Positions 29,647 to 38,977 of a DNA stretch of 64,000 bases are shown piece after piece. Below the pieces are notes generated by a model. The model saw only the letters and a list, made by a program, of their open reading frames with translations, did no database searches and was not told the DNA's origin. Origin of the DNA: Streptococcus sp. S1 (lineage in GTDB: Bacteria > Bacillota > Bacilli > Lactobacillales > Streptococcaceae); the NCBI RefSeq assembly GCF_034137685.1, contig NZ_CP139418.1, positions 1,453,001-1,517,000 on the forward strand, given 5' to 3'. Both the position numbers and the translations under genes were made by a program. The number at the start of each line of letters is the position of its first letter. Within the stretch, counting starts at the first letter, position 1.

Positions 29647-30781
29647 AACGAATCTTTCCATCCGTCACTCGAATCTTCCGCCCCCGCCAATGAATCACAG
29701 GAGGTGTCATTAGAACATAGACAAACAGCCAAGGAAGCAGGAGATCATTCAGCACTTCGTAGGTGACTTCATCCAAGTATAAGCGATTGGTTAGAATGCT
29801 TTGTCGATAGAGGAGCATCCATACGGCCTTGAACAATAGTAAGCTAAAGGCCAGAAGAAAATACGGCCACCCTAAAAAAAGACTTAGGATCAAACCTGGA
29901 AGAGGCAGAAAACTCGGTAAACCTATGAGACAAAAGACCTTCCAGTCCAGGTGTTCTTTGAGATAGATAGAGCTAAAGAGAAGCCACCGCTTCATCTGGA
30001 GCAGGTATTGGTTGGCGTCCTTGATAGTGGTTCGAACATTACAGGTAACCCGCGTTTGGATAATGGATACTCCTTTACTCCTTAAAAAATCGGCCACAGC
30101 TAAATCATCACATAGATAGTCCTTAATCGCTGTGAAGAGCCCCTGATCTTTTGCAAGTTCTACCGGTAGGATATAAAACATCCCGTTGATGGAGTGATTT
30201 GCCTCAACTTCTGCCATGGTAAAATAGGTGATAAAAGAATTACCATTAACGAATGCTGCAACCAGCTTGGACCAGAAGTTACTTCTTTCTTGGTTATAGG
30301 GAATACCTGTCAGAATGACCTCTTGACCTAGATAGGTAGTCAGCTCACCCATTTTAGAAAAATCAATAACACTATCATCGTCCAAAACAATCAGATAAGG
30401 TCGGGTCAGCTCCTCTACAACCTGCTCAATCTTGTAACTCTTGGGATTAATCCCCTGAGGGACGTCTTCAATGAGAAAGATTCGAATGCGTTGGGCAAAG
30501 GAAGCCTCTTGGCAAATCTGATCTGCTACTCGCTGGGCTTCTGTATCAGACTGGTCGATCAACCAGTAGAACTCCACTGATTCTGTTTGCTGGAGATTAG
30601 CCCGCAAATCATTCGCTAAACGAGGATCCCCAGAGAGGATGGGTTGGACCACTGTAAAAAGCTCTTCTGGGAAGTCCGCAATATGAGACTGGCCTTTTTT
30701 ATAATAAATGAAGGACAGCAACCAACGAATGAGAAATAAGAGAAGATAAGCAAGGCCTAAAAATATAAATATAAATTTCAT
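29639..30781 (-). CDS. GT2/GT21-like membrane glycosyltransferase
   Basis: 380 residues. One N-terminal membrane helix, a cytoplasmic catalytic domain, then three C-terminal helices, the layout of ceramide-glucosyltransferase-like enzymes. Motifs in order: LIVLDDDSVID, LCDDLAVADFLRSKG and QMKRW (the Q..RW motif of processive GT2/21). It probably transfers a sugar from a nucleotide donor to a membrane lipid. The ATG overlaps the SDR stop by 4 nt. Confidence 0.75.
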   Translation of the reverse strand: MKFIFIFLGLAYLLLFLIRWLLSFIYYKKGQSHIADFPEELFTVVQPILSGDPRLANDLRANLQQTESVEFYWLIDQSDTEAQRVADQICQEASFAQRIRIFLIEDVPQGINPKSYKIEQVVEELTRPYLIVLDDDSVIDFSKMGELTTYLGQEVILTGIPYNQERSNFWSKLVAAFVNGNSFITYFTMAEVEANHSINGMFYILPVELAKDQGLFTAIKDYLCDDLAVADFLRSKGVSIIQTRVTCNVRTTIKDANQYLLQMKRWLLFSSIYLKEHLDWKVFCLIGLPSFLPLPGLILSLFLGWPYFLLAFSLLLFKAVWMLLYRQSILTNRLYLDEVTYEVLNDLLLPWLFVYVLMTPPVIHWRGRKIRVTDGKIRYE

Positions 30782-31554
30782 CTATTAAGTCCCTTTCGTA
30801 AATACCTTGCAAGGAGACGAATGATCCATCTTTGGGGAAGCAGACCACCTAGCAAAACGAGCAAGCGATAGCGAAGGCCGATAACAGCATAGGAAGTATC
30901 TCTTTCTATGAATCGAATCAACTGCTGAGCGACTTTCTCAGGCTTCATCTGCAAGCGACTTCCTCCCAATGCTTCTACTAGTTTAGGAGGAAAAATACCT
31001 GTTTGGACTGGTCCAAGAATATAAAGACCTAGCTGGACCGGAGAATCTAATTGACTTAGTTCCTCCTGGAGAGCAAGAGTGTAGGTCTGCAAGGCAGCCT
31101 TGCTGGAACTGTAGGCTGCTAGATAGGGATGAGGATAAAGGGCAGCCAGAGATGACAGCTGGACCAGCTGGATCTTCTGATTTTTCTGCACTAACTTCTT
31201 GATTAGGTGGACAGGAGCATGGTAATTGATTTGCCAGAGATCTTGCTCTTTTGCTGTGGCTAGATGGTTACCTTGGGAAAAATACGCTACCCCTGCACAA
31301 TTGACGAGGAGATCTGCATCTAGGTTATCTACAAAAGCTTCTAGAGCCATTTGATCTAGCATATCTAATGCTAGGATTGACAGTTGCGCCTTGCTCCCAG
31401 TTAGTTCTTCTTGGACTTGGGAGAGTCTGTCTGAATCCCGACCTACTAAGACCAGATGATCCAGCCTTCTTGCCAATTCTTTCGCTAGCTGCCGGCCAAT
31501 CCCTCCTGTAGCTCCTAAAATGATCGCTTTATTAATTGTATCTTCCATCTTCAT
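30778..31554 (-). CDS. Short-chain dehydrogenase/reductase
   Basis: 258 residues. NAD(P)-binding GATGGIGRQLA, NCAGVAY, catalytic Ser in QLSSLAALY and YSSSK (Tyr-x3-Lys). Classical SDR, cofactor not determined. I use the ATG at 31554, which sits 6 nt after an extended -10 (TGG-TACACT); a longer frame begins at 31602 but would cross that promoter. First gene of the four-gene cluster. A 3-ketoacyl or sugar-ketone reductase role would fit a glycolipid pathway but is not shown. Confidence 0.75.
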   Translation of the reverse strand: MKMEDTINKAIILGATGGIGRQLAKELARRLDHLVLVGRDSDRLSQVQEELTGSKAQLSILALDMLDQMALEAFVDNLDADLLVNCAGVAYFSQGNHLATAKEQDLWQINYHAPVHLIKKLVQKNQKIQLVQLSSLAALYPHPYLAAYSSSKAALQTYTLALQEELSQLDSPVQLGLYILGPVQTGIFPPKLVEALGGSRLQMKPEKVAQQLIRFIERDTSYAVIGLRYRLLVLLGGLLPQRWIIRLLARYLRKGLNR

Positions 31555-31569
31555 AGCTCTAGTGTACCA
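31555..31569 (-). promoter_or_regulatory. SDR-cluster promoter, predicted leaderless
   Basis: Minus strand TGG-TACACT-AGAGCT-ATG; the 6-nt distance from -10 to start matches the mutY, plsY, GT-C and LysR genes. Confidence 0.45.
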
Positions 31570-31661
31570 AATTTCGATTAGATAGAAAACTCCTACTGCC
31601 ATTCTTCAACATTTAATGTACAATCTATACCTTAAAAAAATGAGAGATTTACTTTTAATCA

Positions 31662-31690
31662 TTGAAATATGGATTGAAATAATATATAAT
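31662..31690 (+). promoter_or_regulatory. Promoter of the DUF3290-DUF421 operon
   Basis: TTGAAA (31662-31667), 17 nt, TATAAT (31685-31690). Confidence 0.75.
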
Positions 31691-31721
31691 ACCTTGAATA
31701 CAAAATAAGTGAGGGATTTTT

Positions 31722-32175
31722 ATGAAATTCTATTCATATGATTACGTACTGAGTCAAATTAGCCAGCAAAATTGGATCATGGTGATGATGTCCATTCTCT
31801 TAGTGTTGGTAACGGCTTTTTTTTGCCTTTAAGGCATTTAAGGATAAACGCGGAAGTAAGTTCCGTGAATTATCAATCATTTCTATCTTATTATTAGTGG
31901 CCGTTGTTTTGATTGGTATTTCAAATTTCCAAAGCAATCAGTCCAACGACAATCAATTCCGTAGCTCTTTGCACTTTATCGAAGTCGTTTCAAAAGAGTT
32001 AGGAGTTGATAAAGAAAATGTCTACGTCAATACTTCAGCGACAACCGATGGAGCTATTATCAAGGTAGACAAGCAATTCTATCGCGCTATTAGCGGAACA
32101 GACCCGGATAGCTATTTACTTGAAAAAATGGACTTATATAAAACAGATGTAGAACTGGTGGAGGTTGAAAAATGA
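31722..32175 (+). pseudogene. DUF3290 membrane protein gene with a frameshift in a T8 tract
   Basis: GAGG precedes the ATG at 31722 (MKFYSYDYVLSQ). Translation proceeds to a TAA at 31830-31832, just after a run of eight T (31817-31824). With seven T the frame continues (AFFAFKAFKDKRGSKF) through two membrane helices and a soluble tail to the TGA at 32173-32175, about 150 residues, the usual DUF3290 length. The downstream part is intact and its stop overlaps the DUF421 start (ATGA). The break may be a sequencing error, slippage-based switching or true inactivation. Confidence 0.75.
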
Positions 32176-32804
32176 TAAGCTTTTTTGCTACAATTGCGAT
32201 TAAATTGGCCTTGGGGCTTCTGTCTCTTGTTTTTGTTATCAATGTAACAGGTAAAGGAAATCTAGCACCAAGTTCTGCAGTAGACCAAATACAGAACTTT
32301 GTTCTCGGGGGTATTATCGGCGGGGTCATCTACAATAGCTCGATTACCATCCTTCAATATGTCGTCATCCTCATCATCTGGACGATTTTGATTCTGTCAC
32401 TCAAATGTCTTAATACCAATGTTTACTTCATCAAACATCTGATTGATGGAAAACCAACTATTATCATAAAAAACGGAAAATTAGATCCAGAAGCTTGTCG
32501 CTCAAAAGGCCTTTCTGCTTCTGACGTCGCTCTTAAGTTGCGCTCTCAAGGGGTCTTCCAATTGAAAGAAGTCAAAAGAGCCGTCATCGAACAAAATGGC
32601 CAACTCATAATCGTTCGAATGGGAGATGAAAATCCCAAATACCCAATCATTACAGATGGTGTAGTCCAAGTAGAAATCTTAGAGTACATCGGTAAAACTG
32701 AAGAATGGCTTATGGCCGAACTGAATAAAAAAGGATTTGAAAATGTCGATGACATCTTTATCGCTGAGTACGACAAGGGTGAGATTAATGTCGTGACTTA
32801 TTAA
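32172..32804 (+). CDS. DUF421 (YetF-like) membrane protein
   Basis: 210 residues: three N-terminal membrane helices, then a soluble domain with GKPTIIIKNGKLD typical of DUF421. Paired with DUF3290 in many Lactobacillales; the function of the pair is unknown, though YetF-type proteins in Bacillus are linked to spore or envelope traits. The start overlaps the DUF3290 stop, so translation would depend on ribosomes reaching that stop in the second frame. Confidence 0.85.
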   Translation: MISFFATIAIKLALGLLSLVFVINVTGKGNLAPSSAVDQIQNFVLGGIIGGVIYNSSITILQYVVILIIWTILILSLKCLNTNVYFIKHLIDGKPTIIIKNGKLDPEACRSKGLSASDVALKLRSQGVFQLKEVKRAVIEQNGQLIIVRMGDENPKYPIITDGVVQVEILEYIGKTEEWLMAELNKKGFENVDDIFIAEYDKGEINVVTY

Positions 32805-32839
32805 AGTTGGAAATCAGCTATTCGATAAAATAGACAAGT

Positions 32840-32872
32840 AAAAGGTCGTTACGAACTGTAACGACCTTTTTT
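32840..32872. terminator. Bidirectional terminator after DUF421
   Basis: 13-bp stem AAAAGGTCGTTAC / GTAACGACCTTTT (32840-32852, 32858-32870) with T6; it also serves the convergent YrdC-like gene. Confidence 0.9.
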
Positions 32873-32879
32873 CTATCTT

Positions 32880-33665
32880 TTAATAGTACTCCCCTTGGCG
32901 GTAGTTCCAAGAGTTGAAATGATCAGATAAGTGCATCATGATCTTGTCGATATCCAATCCCTTACGGATCACGACTGGGCAAGTATTGACAGAACGGCTA
33001 CCTGCTCCTTGTTCTGGGATGAGTTTTCCTTCTGCATCAACCATAGAAACCATCACTCCTTGTTCATAGCGAGTTTCAATAGTCTTGTCTGGTTGGATAG
33101 AGGCTACATAATCATCGGCTTCGATGACCAAATCCACGGCACCTTCGATTCGCTCTCCGATTCCCTCGACTTTCCCACGATTTCCTTTACCAGATGGGTT
33201 AGCTGAAGAGGCATAAACCATTTTGCCTTCTTTTTCCCACATTTCTTTGGCGATTTGCTCACCAGCTTTACCGAATTTGATGACAAAACAGCTGGTTCCA
33301 CGAACATCTGTCATGAGTTCTTCACGTCCATCGCCGAAGGCTTGTAATTTGGCATAGGCATCTTCACGCCAAGGAAGGATACAACCAAGCAAGATATCTT
33401 CATCCCAATGTTTTTGGTAGAAGGCTTCGATTTCAGGATTCAATTGCGCAAGGGCACGAAGTTCATCCATACTTCCGCAAAGAACGACACCTGGTTTGTT
33501 GCGGTTACGTTCTTTGGCTTCAAACTTGCGTTCCAAGCCAGCCTTGTCGCTGGTCATGATGATGTAGCCGACTTTGGTAGGGCAGACGATACAACCACCC
33601 TCGCCTTTAAGAATGTCAAATCCTTCTTGTGAAAGTGTTCCGTCCCATTGAATGTGTTTTGTCAT
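32880..33665 (-). CDS. YrdC/Sua5-like domain protein, divergent
   Basis: 261 residues. KERNRNKPGVVL resembles the KxR..KP substrate loop and YASSANPSGKGN the SANPSG motif of YrdC/Sua5, which make threonylcarbamoyl-AMP for tRNA t6A. Spacing and flanking sequence differ from the housekeeping enzyme, which in streptococci is normally encoded near prmC/prfA, so this is likely a paralog with a different role. The promoter has a CodY-like box. Confidence 0.7.
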   Translation of the reverse strand: MTKHIQWDGTLSQEGFDILKGEGGCIVCPTKVGYIIMTSDKAGLERKFEAKERNRNKPGVVLCGSMDELRALAQLNPEIEAFYQKHWDEDILLGCILPWREDAYAKLQAFGDGREELMTDVRGTSCFVIKFGKAGEQIAKEMWEKEGKMVYASSANPSGKGNRGKVEGIGERIEGAVDLVIEADDYVASIQPDKTIETRYEQGVMVSMVDAEGKLIPEQGAGSRSVNTCPVVIRKGLDIDKIMMHLSDHFNSWNYRQGEYY

Positions 33666-33696
33666 AAATTTCGTCCTCTTCTATTTCTTTTTTTCT

Positions 33697-33742
33697 ATTC
33701 TATCAAAATTCCAAAAAAGCTTCAATATATTTTCTGAAAATT
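33697..33742 (-). promoter_or_regulatory. YrdC-like gene promoter with CodY-like box
   Basis: Minus strand TTGAAG (33725-33720), 17 nt, TAGAAT. TATTTTCTGAAAATT at 33728-33742 matches the CodY consensus at 14 of 15 positions and ends 2 nt before the -35. Confidence 0.6.
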
Positions 33743-33762
33743 CTTAATTAACTATACAATTT

Positions 33763-34353
33763 TTATTGCCAATAGGCGGGCCGTTGCTTTTCATAAGCGG
33801 TGATCAAGTCTTCGTACTGAAGTGTAATCCCAATATCATCCAAACCATTGAGCAATTTGTGCTTCCAATCCCCATCGATCTCAAAGCTAAACTCTCCTAC
33901 AGGCGAGATGATCTTCTGCTCTTCCAAATCCACTGTGACTGGATCTGTCGGCTTCAAGCTTGCCAATTTTTGACGAACCTCTAGCGGTTGGACAATCGGA
34001 AGCATGCCATTATTGAGCTCATTATTGTAATGGATATCTCCGAAGGATCCGGCGATGACGACTTTAAAGCCATAATCAGCCAAGGCCCAGGCTGCATGTT
34101 CCCGAGAGGAACCTGCCCCAAAATTGTCACCAGTGATCAAAATGGTTGCCTTGCGGTATTCCAGCTTATTAAAGATAAATGTTGGATCCTCGGTATAGTG
34201 ATCGTCCAAATAGCGCCAAGCATACATGAGGTATTTGCCAAAGCCTTTTTTATCAATCAGCTTTAAGAATTGCTTGGGGAGGATTTGGTCGGTATCGATA
34301 TTATCGTTCATTAAGGGAACGGTTGTCCCCGTATAAATGGTAAATTTCTCCAT
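33763..34353 (-). CDS. leuD: 3-isopropylmalate dehydratase small subunit
   Basis: 196 residues from the ATG at 34353 ([20 protein letters not shown]), preceded by AGGAGG. The swivelling-domain signature includes [11 protein letters not shown] and [17 protein letters not shown]. With LeuC it isomerises 2-isopropylmalate to 3-isopropylmalate in leucine synthesis. It is the last gene of leuA-leuB-(DUF1294)-leuC-leuD. Confidence 0.95.
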   Translation of the reverse strand: MEKFTIYTGTTVPLMNDNIDTDQILPKQFLKLIDKKGFGKYLMYAWRYLDDHYTEDPTFIFNKLEYRKATILITGDNFGAGSSREHAAWALADYGFKVVIAGSFGDIHYNNELNNGMLPIVQPLEVRQKLASLKPTDPVTVDLEEQKIISPVGEFSFEIDGDWKHKLLNGLDDIGITLQYEDLITAYEKQRPAYWQ

Positions 34354-34363
34354 GATTCCTCCT

Positions 34364-35746
34364 TTACTGGACTTCGGGCATTTGGCGCACATCGACAAAG
34401 CGTCCTGCTATTGCCGCTGCAGCTGCCATAGCAGGGCTACAGAGATGGGTCTTGGCCCCAAACCCTTGGCGGTCTTCAAAATTTCGGTTGCTGGTAGAGG
34501 CACAGTGGACCCCATCTGGAACCTTATCTGGATTCATTCCTAGACACATAGAGCAACCTGGATCACGCCATTCAAAGCCTGCATCTATAAAGATCTTGTC
34601 CAAGCCTAACTTTTCAGCAGCCTGCTTAACCGGACGAGAACCAGGTACGACAATGGCTGTTAAGTTGGGCGCAATCTTTTTGCCTTTCACAAACTTGGCT
34701 GCCAACTCCAAATCGCTGAGACGCGCGTTGGTACAAGATCCGATAAAGATATAGCCTAATTCAATGTCTGCTGGTTTTTGGCCAGGTTCTAGATCCATAT
34801 AATGATAGGCCCGCTCATCATTCATGTCACGAATCTCTGGAAAGGAAGTTTCAAAGTCCACTCCCATGGAAGGATTGGTCCCCCAAGTCACCATCGGAGC
34901 AAGATTAGATACATCCATACGGATGACCTTATCATAAACGGCGTCGTCATCACTAACCAGAGTCTTCCAATCAGCTACTGCGGTCTCAAAATCATCTGGC
35001 ACACATTCGCGTCCTCGGAGGTAGTCAAAGGTCGTCTCATCTGGATTCATGATCCCCATTTTTGACCCGAACTCGATCGACATGTTACAGATGGTCATGC
35101 GTTCTTCCATAGTCAAGCGATCAATTGCTTCTCCCCGATACTCTACGACATAGCCAACTCCACAAGCGACGCCGTAGCTCGCTATCAAAGCTAGGATGTA
35201 ATCCTTTGAATAGATCCCTTTTTGTGGGGTTCCGGTGAATTCAACCAACATTTTCTTGGGTTTGACTTGCCAGATGGTTTGGGTGGCAAAGACATGCTCC
35301 ACTTCACTGGTTCCAATCCCAAAGGCAATGGCACCAAAGGCTCCATGGGTTGCGGTATGGCTGTCTCCACAGACAATAAATTTTCCAGGCTGGGTCCGAC
35401 CGGTTTCAGGGCCCACCATATGAACGATTCCTTGCTTAGCAGAACCATGGGCAGCATGATCAATCCCAAAGTCCACCACGTTCTCAGCCAATTTATCAAT
35501 CTGGGCTTTTGAAATCACATCTCGAATATCAAAAATATTGACCGTTGGAACATTGTGATCAAAGGTTCCAAAGGTTAAATCGGGTCGTCGAACCTTGCGT
35601 CCTGCGTCCCGTAATCCTTGAAAGGCTTGCGGACTCGTCACTTCGTGGATGTAGTGTTGGTCCACATACATGAGTTGGGGTTGCCCTTCCACTCCTGTAA
35701 TCACGTGGCGGTCCCAAAGTTTATCAAAGATAGATTTTCCACTCAT
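34364..35746 (-). CDS. leuC: 3-isopropylmalate dehydratase large subunit
   Basis: 460 residues from the second of two ATGs ([15 protein letters not shown]), which has GGAG at 7 nt. An aconitase-type enzyme: the three [4Fe-4S] cysteines are in FIGSCTNAR and [23 protein letters not shown] is the substrate region. 10 bp before leuD. Confidence 0.95.
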   Translation of the reverse strand: MSGKSIFDKLWDRHVITGVEGQPQLMYVDQHYIHEVTSPQAFQGLRDAGRKVRRPDLTFGTFDHNVPTVNIFDIRDVISKAQIDKLAENVVDFGIDHAAHGSAKQGIVHMVGPETGRTQPGKFIVCGDSHTATHGAFGAIAFGIGTSEVEHVFATQTIWQVKPKKMLVEFTGTPQKGIYSKDYILALIASYGVACGVGYVVEYRGEAIDRLTMEERMTICNMSIEFGSKMGIMNPDETTFDYLRGRECVPDDFETAVADWKTLVSDDDAVYDKVIRMDVSNLAPMVTWGTNPSMGVDFETSFPEIRDMNDERAYHYMDLEPGQKPADIELGYIFIGSCTNARLSDLELAAKFVKGKKIAPNLTAIVVPGSRPVKQAAEKLGLDKIFIDAGFEWRDPGCSMCLGMNPDKVPDGVHCASTSNRNFEDRQGFGAKTHLCSPAMAAAAAIAGRFVDVRQMPEVQ

Positions 35747-35770
35747 CATCTTTCTCCATTTATCTTCTTG

Positions 35771-36049
35771 TTAGGAAATCCATTGAAGGAATAGAAAGAG
35801 GGCACCTGCTAAAAGAAGGCTACTGCCCCACCAGGTGGCTTGAAAATACCATTTCCGCACCTTGTGGTGAAAGAGATATCCACCTAGTAGAGCTCCGAAT
35901 CCACCAAGCACCCAGCTCTCGAGTAACAGGACCTTTTCAGGAATCCGCCACCTCTTTTGGATAGCTTTTCGTTTATCTAAACCATAGGTCAGAAATACGA
36001 TACTATTCCAAATAGCAATAAGAACTAAACAGCGATCTCTCCATGTCAT
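35771..36049 (-). CDS. DUF1294 membrane protein within the leu operon
   Basis: About 92 residues from MTWRDRCLVL; a start 15 nt upstream would overlap leuB. Three hydrophobic helices and the conserved YGLDKRKAIQKRWRIPE block of DUF1294. Function unknown. Its place between leuB and leuC recurs in streptococci. Confidence 0.75.
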   Translation of the reverse strand: MTWRDRCLVLIAIWNSIVFLTYGLDKRKAIQKRWRIPEKVLLLESWVLGGFGALLGGYLFHHKVRKWYFQATWWGSSLLLAGALFLFLQWIS

Positions 36050-36050
36050 C

Positions 36051-37088
36051 TTAGAGATTCCCAATAATGGCTGCAGTCATCTCTGCAGTAGAAGCCTGAC
36101 CACCTAGATCTCGCGTCAAGATTCCTTGATTCAAGGTTTGATTGACAGCTTCTTCGATCATTTCTGCACCTGCTGTTTCTCCAAAACTGTCTCGGAGCAT
36201 CATGGCAACGGACAGGATCATGGAAATCGGATTGGCAATGCCTTGACCTGCAATGTCAGGTGCTGAACCATGAATTGGTTCGTACATACTTGGTCCTTGG
36301 TCAGAATGACTGGCAGATGGCATCACGCCTAGTGTTCCAGGAAGGACGCTCGATTCATCAGATAAGATATCTCCGAATAGATTTTCTGTCACTACAACAT
36401 CAAAGCGGGCTGGATTGGTAATCATGATCATGGCCGCACTATCGACAAGCTGGTGCTCTAAGGTCACATCTGGAAATTCTTTAGCAACTTCTTCTGCCAC
36501 TTGGCGCCACAATTTAGAAGTTGCAAGGACATTTTGCTTATCGATACTGGTCACTTTCTTACCACGTCCTTGCGCGATCTTGAAGGCTTGGCGCATAATC
36601 CGACGGATTTCTTCTGTACTGTAATCATTGATATCGCGTGCTGTATCTTCTTTTAAGATATGGTCTCCGAAGTAAATCCCACCTGTCAATTCACGTACGA
36701 CCACAAAGTCGACACCCTCGATACGCTCTGGTTTCAAAGGAGACAAGTGTTTCAAAGCATCAAAAATCCGTACAGGACGAATATTTGCAAAGAGATTTAA
36801 TTCCTTGCGAATAGCGAGCAGGCCTTGTTCTGGACGAACAGGAGCATTGTCATACTCAGGACTCCCGATAGCCGCGAGAAGAATAGCATCCGCTCCTTTA
36901 GCTGCTTTTAGAGTATCTTGGGGAAGTGGGTGGCCAGCGGCATCAATCCCAGCACCCCCAAAAGGTTTGTCTTCAAGACTATAATCAAAGCCGATTTTGG
37001 GAGCGACGGCTGCGAGGACCTCTAGTCCAGCTGCCATGATCTCAGGGCCAATCCCATCTCCTGCAAGTGTTACAATTTTCTTTGTCAT
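36051..37088 (-). CDS. leuB: 3-isopropylmalate dehydrogenase
   Basis: 345 residues from MTKKIVTLAGDGIGPEI (AGAGG 8 nt upstream; an ATG two codons earlier is less well spaced). Oxidises and decarboxylates 3-isopropylmalate with NAD. Signature VTENLFGDILSDESS, plus substrate arginines in VRELTGGIYFG. 12 bp after leuA. Confidence 0.95.
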   Translation of the reverse strand: MTKKIVTLAGDGIGPEIMAAGLEVLAAVAPKIGFDYSLEDKPFGGAGIDAAGHPLPQDTLKAAKGADAILLAAIGSPEYDNAPVRPEQGLLAIRKELNLFANIRPVRIFDALKHLSPLKPERIEGVDFVVVRELTGGIYFGDHILKEDTARDINDYSTEEIRRIMRQAFKIAQGRGKKVTSIDKQNVLATSKLWRQVAEEVAKEFPDVTLEHQLVDSAAMIMITNPARFDVVVTENLFGDILSDESSVLPGTLGVMPSASHSDQGPSMYEPIHGSAPDIAGQGIANPISMILSVAMMLRDSFGETAGAEMIEEAVNQTLNQGILTRDLGGQASTAEMTAAIIGNL

Positions 37089-37100
37089 GTTCATTTCCTC

Positions 37101-38663
37101 TTAGGCTTGTGGAAGATCACGGTAGGAGACAGCTCGTCCCATCTCACCCGCATTCTCTTTTTGAACCAGCGTGTTGGCATTGATATAAGCGATGGCAGAG
37201 GCTTTCAATACGTCAAAGTCCAAACCAGAGGCATTGAAAATCGTATCTGTATCGACATTTTCCACAGATACTAAGACACGGGCTTGGGCATCGATCCCAT
37301 CAGTCACTGCATCGATATTATAAGATGTCAAGCGAACAGTTTGGTTGAAGAATTTATCAATTGCATTAAAGATCGCCTCAACCGACCCTTGACCATTGGC
37401 AAGGAATTCAAGTACTTCCCCTTCTTCATTGCTGAGGCTAACCGCCGCTGTAATCGTTTCGTCAGCATTGGTGGTCAAGCGGAGATCATTAAATTGGAAT
37501 CCTTCTGGATTTTCCACTGCTGTACCGGCAACAAGGGCTCGGATATCGGCATCTGTGATCTCGTGTTTCTTGTCTGCCAGAGATTTGAACTTCGCAAACA
37601 ATGGCTTGATGTCTTCTTCTGTGAAATCCAGTCCCAACTCATGCAATTTTTCGACAAAGGCATGGCGACCAGACAACTTTCCAAGAGGGAGGCTATTGCT
37701 CTTAACACCCACCAACTCAGGTGTGATGATTTCATAGGTAAGAGGGTTTTTAAGGACCCCATCTTGGTGAATCCCAGACTCGTGTGAGAAGGCATTGCCA
37801 CCAACAACCGCCTTGTTTTTAGGAATTGGAATACCAGAGTAACGAGAGACCAACTCAGAAGTATTGATAGTTTCATTAAGGACAATTGGACTTTCCACCT
37901 GGTAATAGTCTTCACGGATATTGAGAGCAACCGCTACTTCTTCAAGCGCCGCATTGCCGGCCCGCTCCCCGATCCCATTAATGGTTCCTTCGACACGACG
38001 GGCACCATTTTTAACAGCAGCGAGGCTATTTGCCACGGCCATACCTAGGTCATCATGGCAATGAGGTGAATAGATAATCTCGCGGTCTGTCTTGACATGG
38101 TCGATCAAGTATTTGAAAATGGCTCCGTACTCTGCTGGTGTCGTGAAACCGACTGTATCAGGAATATTGATGTAGCTAGCACCAGCATCGACTGCAGTCT
38201 GGACAACTTGCAAGAGGAAATCCAATTCTGTCCGGGTCGCATCTTCGGGAGAGAATTCCACAATCTCAAATTTTGAGCGAGCGTAAGAAACGTGCTCTTT
38301 GATCGCTTCAAGAATTTCTTCCTTGGTCTTGTTGAGTTTAAACTCCCGGTGAATCGGACTCGTTGCGATAAAGACGTGAATTTGTGGATACTTAGCATCC
38401 TTCAAAGCTTCATAACAAGCATCGATATCGGATTTAACGGAGCGAGCCAAACCTGTCACAGCAGTCTTGGTCAAGACCTTGGCAATCTCCTGCACAGCTG
38501 TGAAGGAATCCGGACTAGCTGCAGGAAAACCTGCTTCAATAGCAGAAATGCCCCATTTTTCCAATTGCTTGGCAATGGCAATCTTTTCTTTGATAGAGAA
38601 ATTAACTCCTGGAGTCTGTTCGCCATCCCGAAGGCTGGTATCTAAAAATTCAACTTTACGCAT
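37101..38663 (-). CDS. leuA: 2-isopropylmalate synthase
   Basis: 520 residues, long form with the C-terminal leucine-feedback (LeuA allosteric) domain from about 390. [15 protein letters not shown] is the HMGL-like active-site signature; [17 protein letters not shown] carries metal-binding histidines. First committed step of leucine synthesis. RBS GAGGAG. Preceded by a leucine-rich leader peptide and attenuator. Confidence 0.96.
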   Translation of the reverse strand: MRKVEFLDTSLRDGEQTPGVNFSIKEKIAIAKQLEKWGISAIEAGFPAASPDSFTAVQEIAKVLTKTAVTGLARSVKSDIDACYEALKDAKYPQIHVFIATSPIHREFKLNKTKEEILEAIKEHVSYARSKFEIVEFSPEDATRTELDFLLQVVQTAVDAGASYINIPDTVGFTTPAEYGAIFKYLIDHVKTDREIIYSPHCHDDLGMAVANSLAAVKNGARRVEGTINGIGERAGNAALEEVAVALNIREDYYQVESPIVLNETINTSELVSRYSGIPIPKNKAVVGGNAFSHESGIHQDGVLKNPLTYEIITPELVGVKSNSLPLGKLSGRHAFVEKLHELGLDFTEEDIKPLFAKFKSLADKKHEITDADIRALVAGTAVENPEGFQFNDLRLTTNADETITAAVSLSNEEGEVLEFLANGQGSVEAIFNAIDKFFNQTVRLTSYNIDAVTDGIDAQARVLVSVENVDTDTIFNASGLDFDVLKASAIAYINANTLVQKENAGEMGRAVSYRDLPQA

Positions 38664-38697
38664 AGGGTCTCCTCATTTCTATGTAGTGGATATAAAG

Positions 38698-38736
38698 AAA
38701 AACATCTCACTCGGTTAACCAAGCGAGATGTTTTTG
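38698..38736 (-). terminator. leuA attenuator terminator
   Basis: Minus strand AAAAACATCTCGCTTGGTTAACC/GAGTGAGATGTTTTT-type hairpin, lying between the leader peptide stop and leuA. Part of its 5' arm (GCTTGGTTAA) can instead pair with TTACCAAGC just upstream, giving an antiterminator. Confidence 0.75.
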
Positions 38737-38773
38737 CCCGCTTGGTAAGCCAAACAGGACTAATGCTTCTGCA

Positions 38774-38827
38774 CTAGCCCTTATACCTCAACAACAAAGC
38801 AAATTGAATAAACTTAGCTGTTTTCAT
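38774..38827 (-). CDS. leu operon leader peptide
   Basis: 17 residues, MKTAKFIQFALLLRYKG, too short for ordinary gene calling. AAGGAG is 10 nt before the ATG. Three consecutive leucine codons (TTG TTG TTG) lie just before the region able to form alternative hairpins. Stalling when charged tRNA-Leu is scarce should favour the antiterminator and allow leuA transcription. Known logic from other leu operons; here supported by the Leu codons, RBS and terminator. Confidence 0.8.
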   Translation of the reverse strand: MKTAKFIQFALLLRYKG

Positions 38828-38863
38828 GTTTGACTTTCTCCTTTGTTCAATGTCTTGTTTAGT

Positions 38864-38918
38864 ATTTTAGCATAGGGAAGAATCAATGTCAAGAATTTTC
38901 CGTAATATTCTGAATTTT
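38864..38918 (-). promoter_or_regulatory. leu operon promoter with CodY-like box
   Basis: TTGACA (38892-38887), 17 nt, TAAAAT (38869-38864, preceded by TGC). AATATTCTGAATTTT at 38904-38918 matches 12 of 15 positions of the CodY consensus and lies 11 nt from the -35, the same distance as the perfect box at ilvE. Confidence 0.7.
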
Positions 38919-38977
38919 TTGAATAGAAACAAAATAGAGCTTTCAATTCTAGTTAGATTGAAGATAAAGTCATCTTA

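Noticed and set aside
37284..37787. 167-codon frame opposite leuA
   Set aside because: Antisense to conserved leuA codons with no start signals.
38664..38900. T-box riboswitch upstream of leuA
   Set aside because: No conserved T-box sequence (AGGGUGGNACCGCG) is present. The leucine-rich leader peptide explains the terminator.
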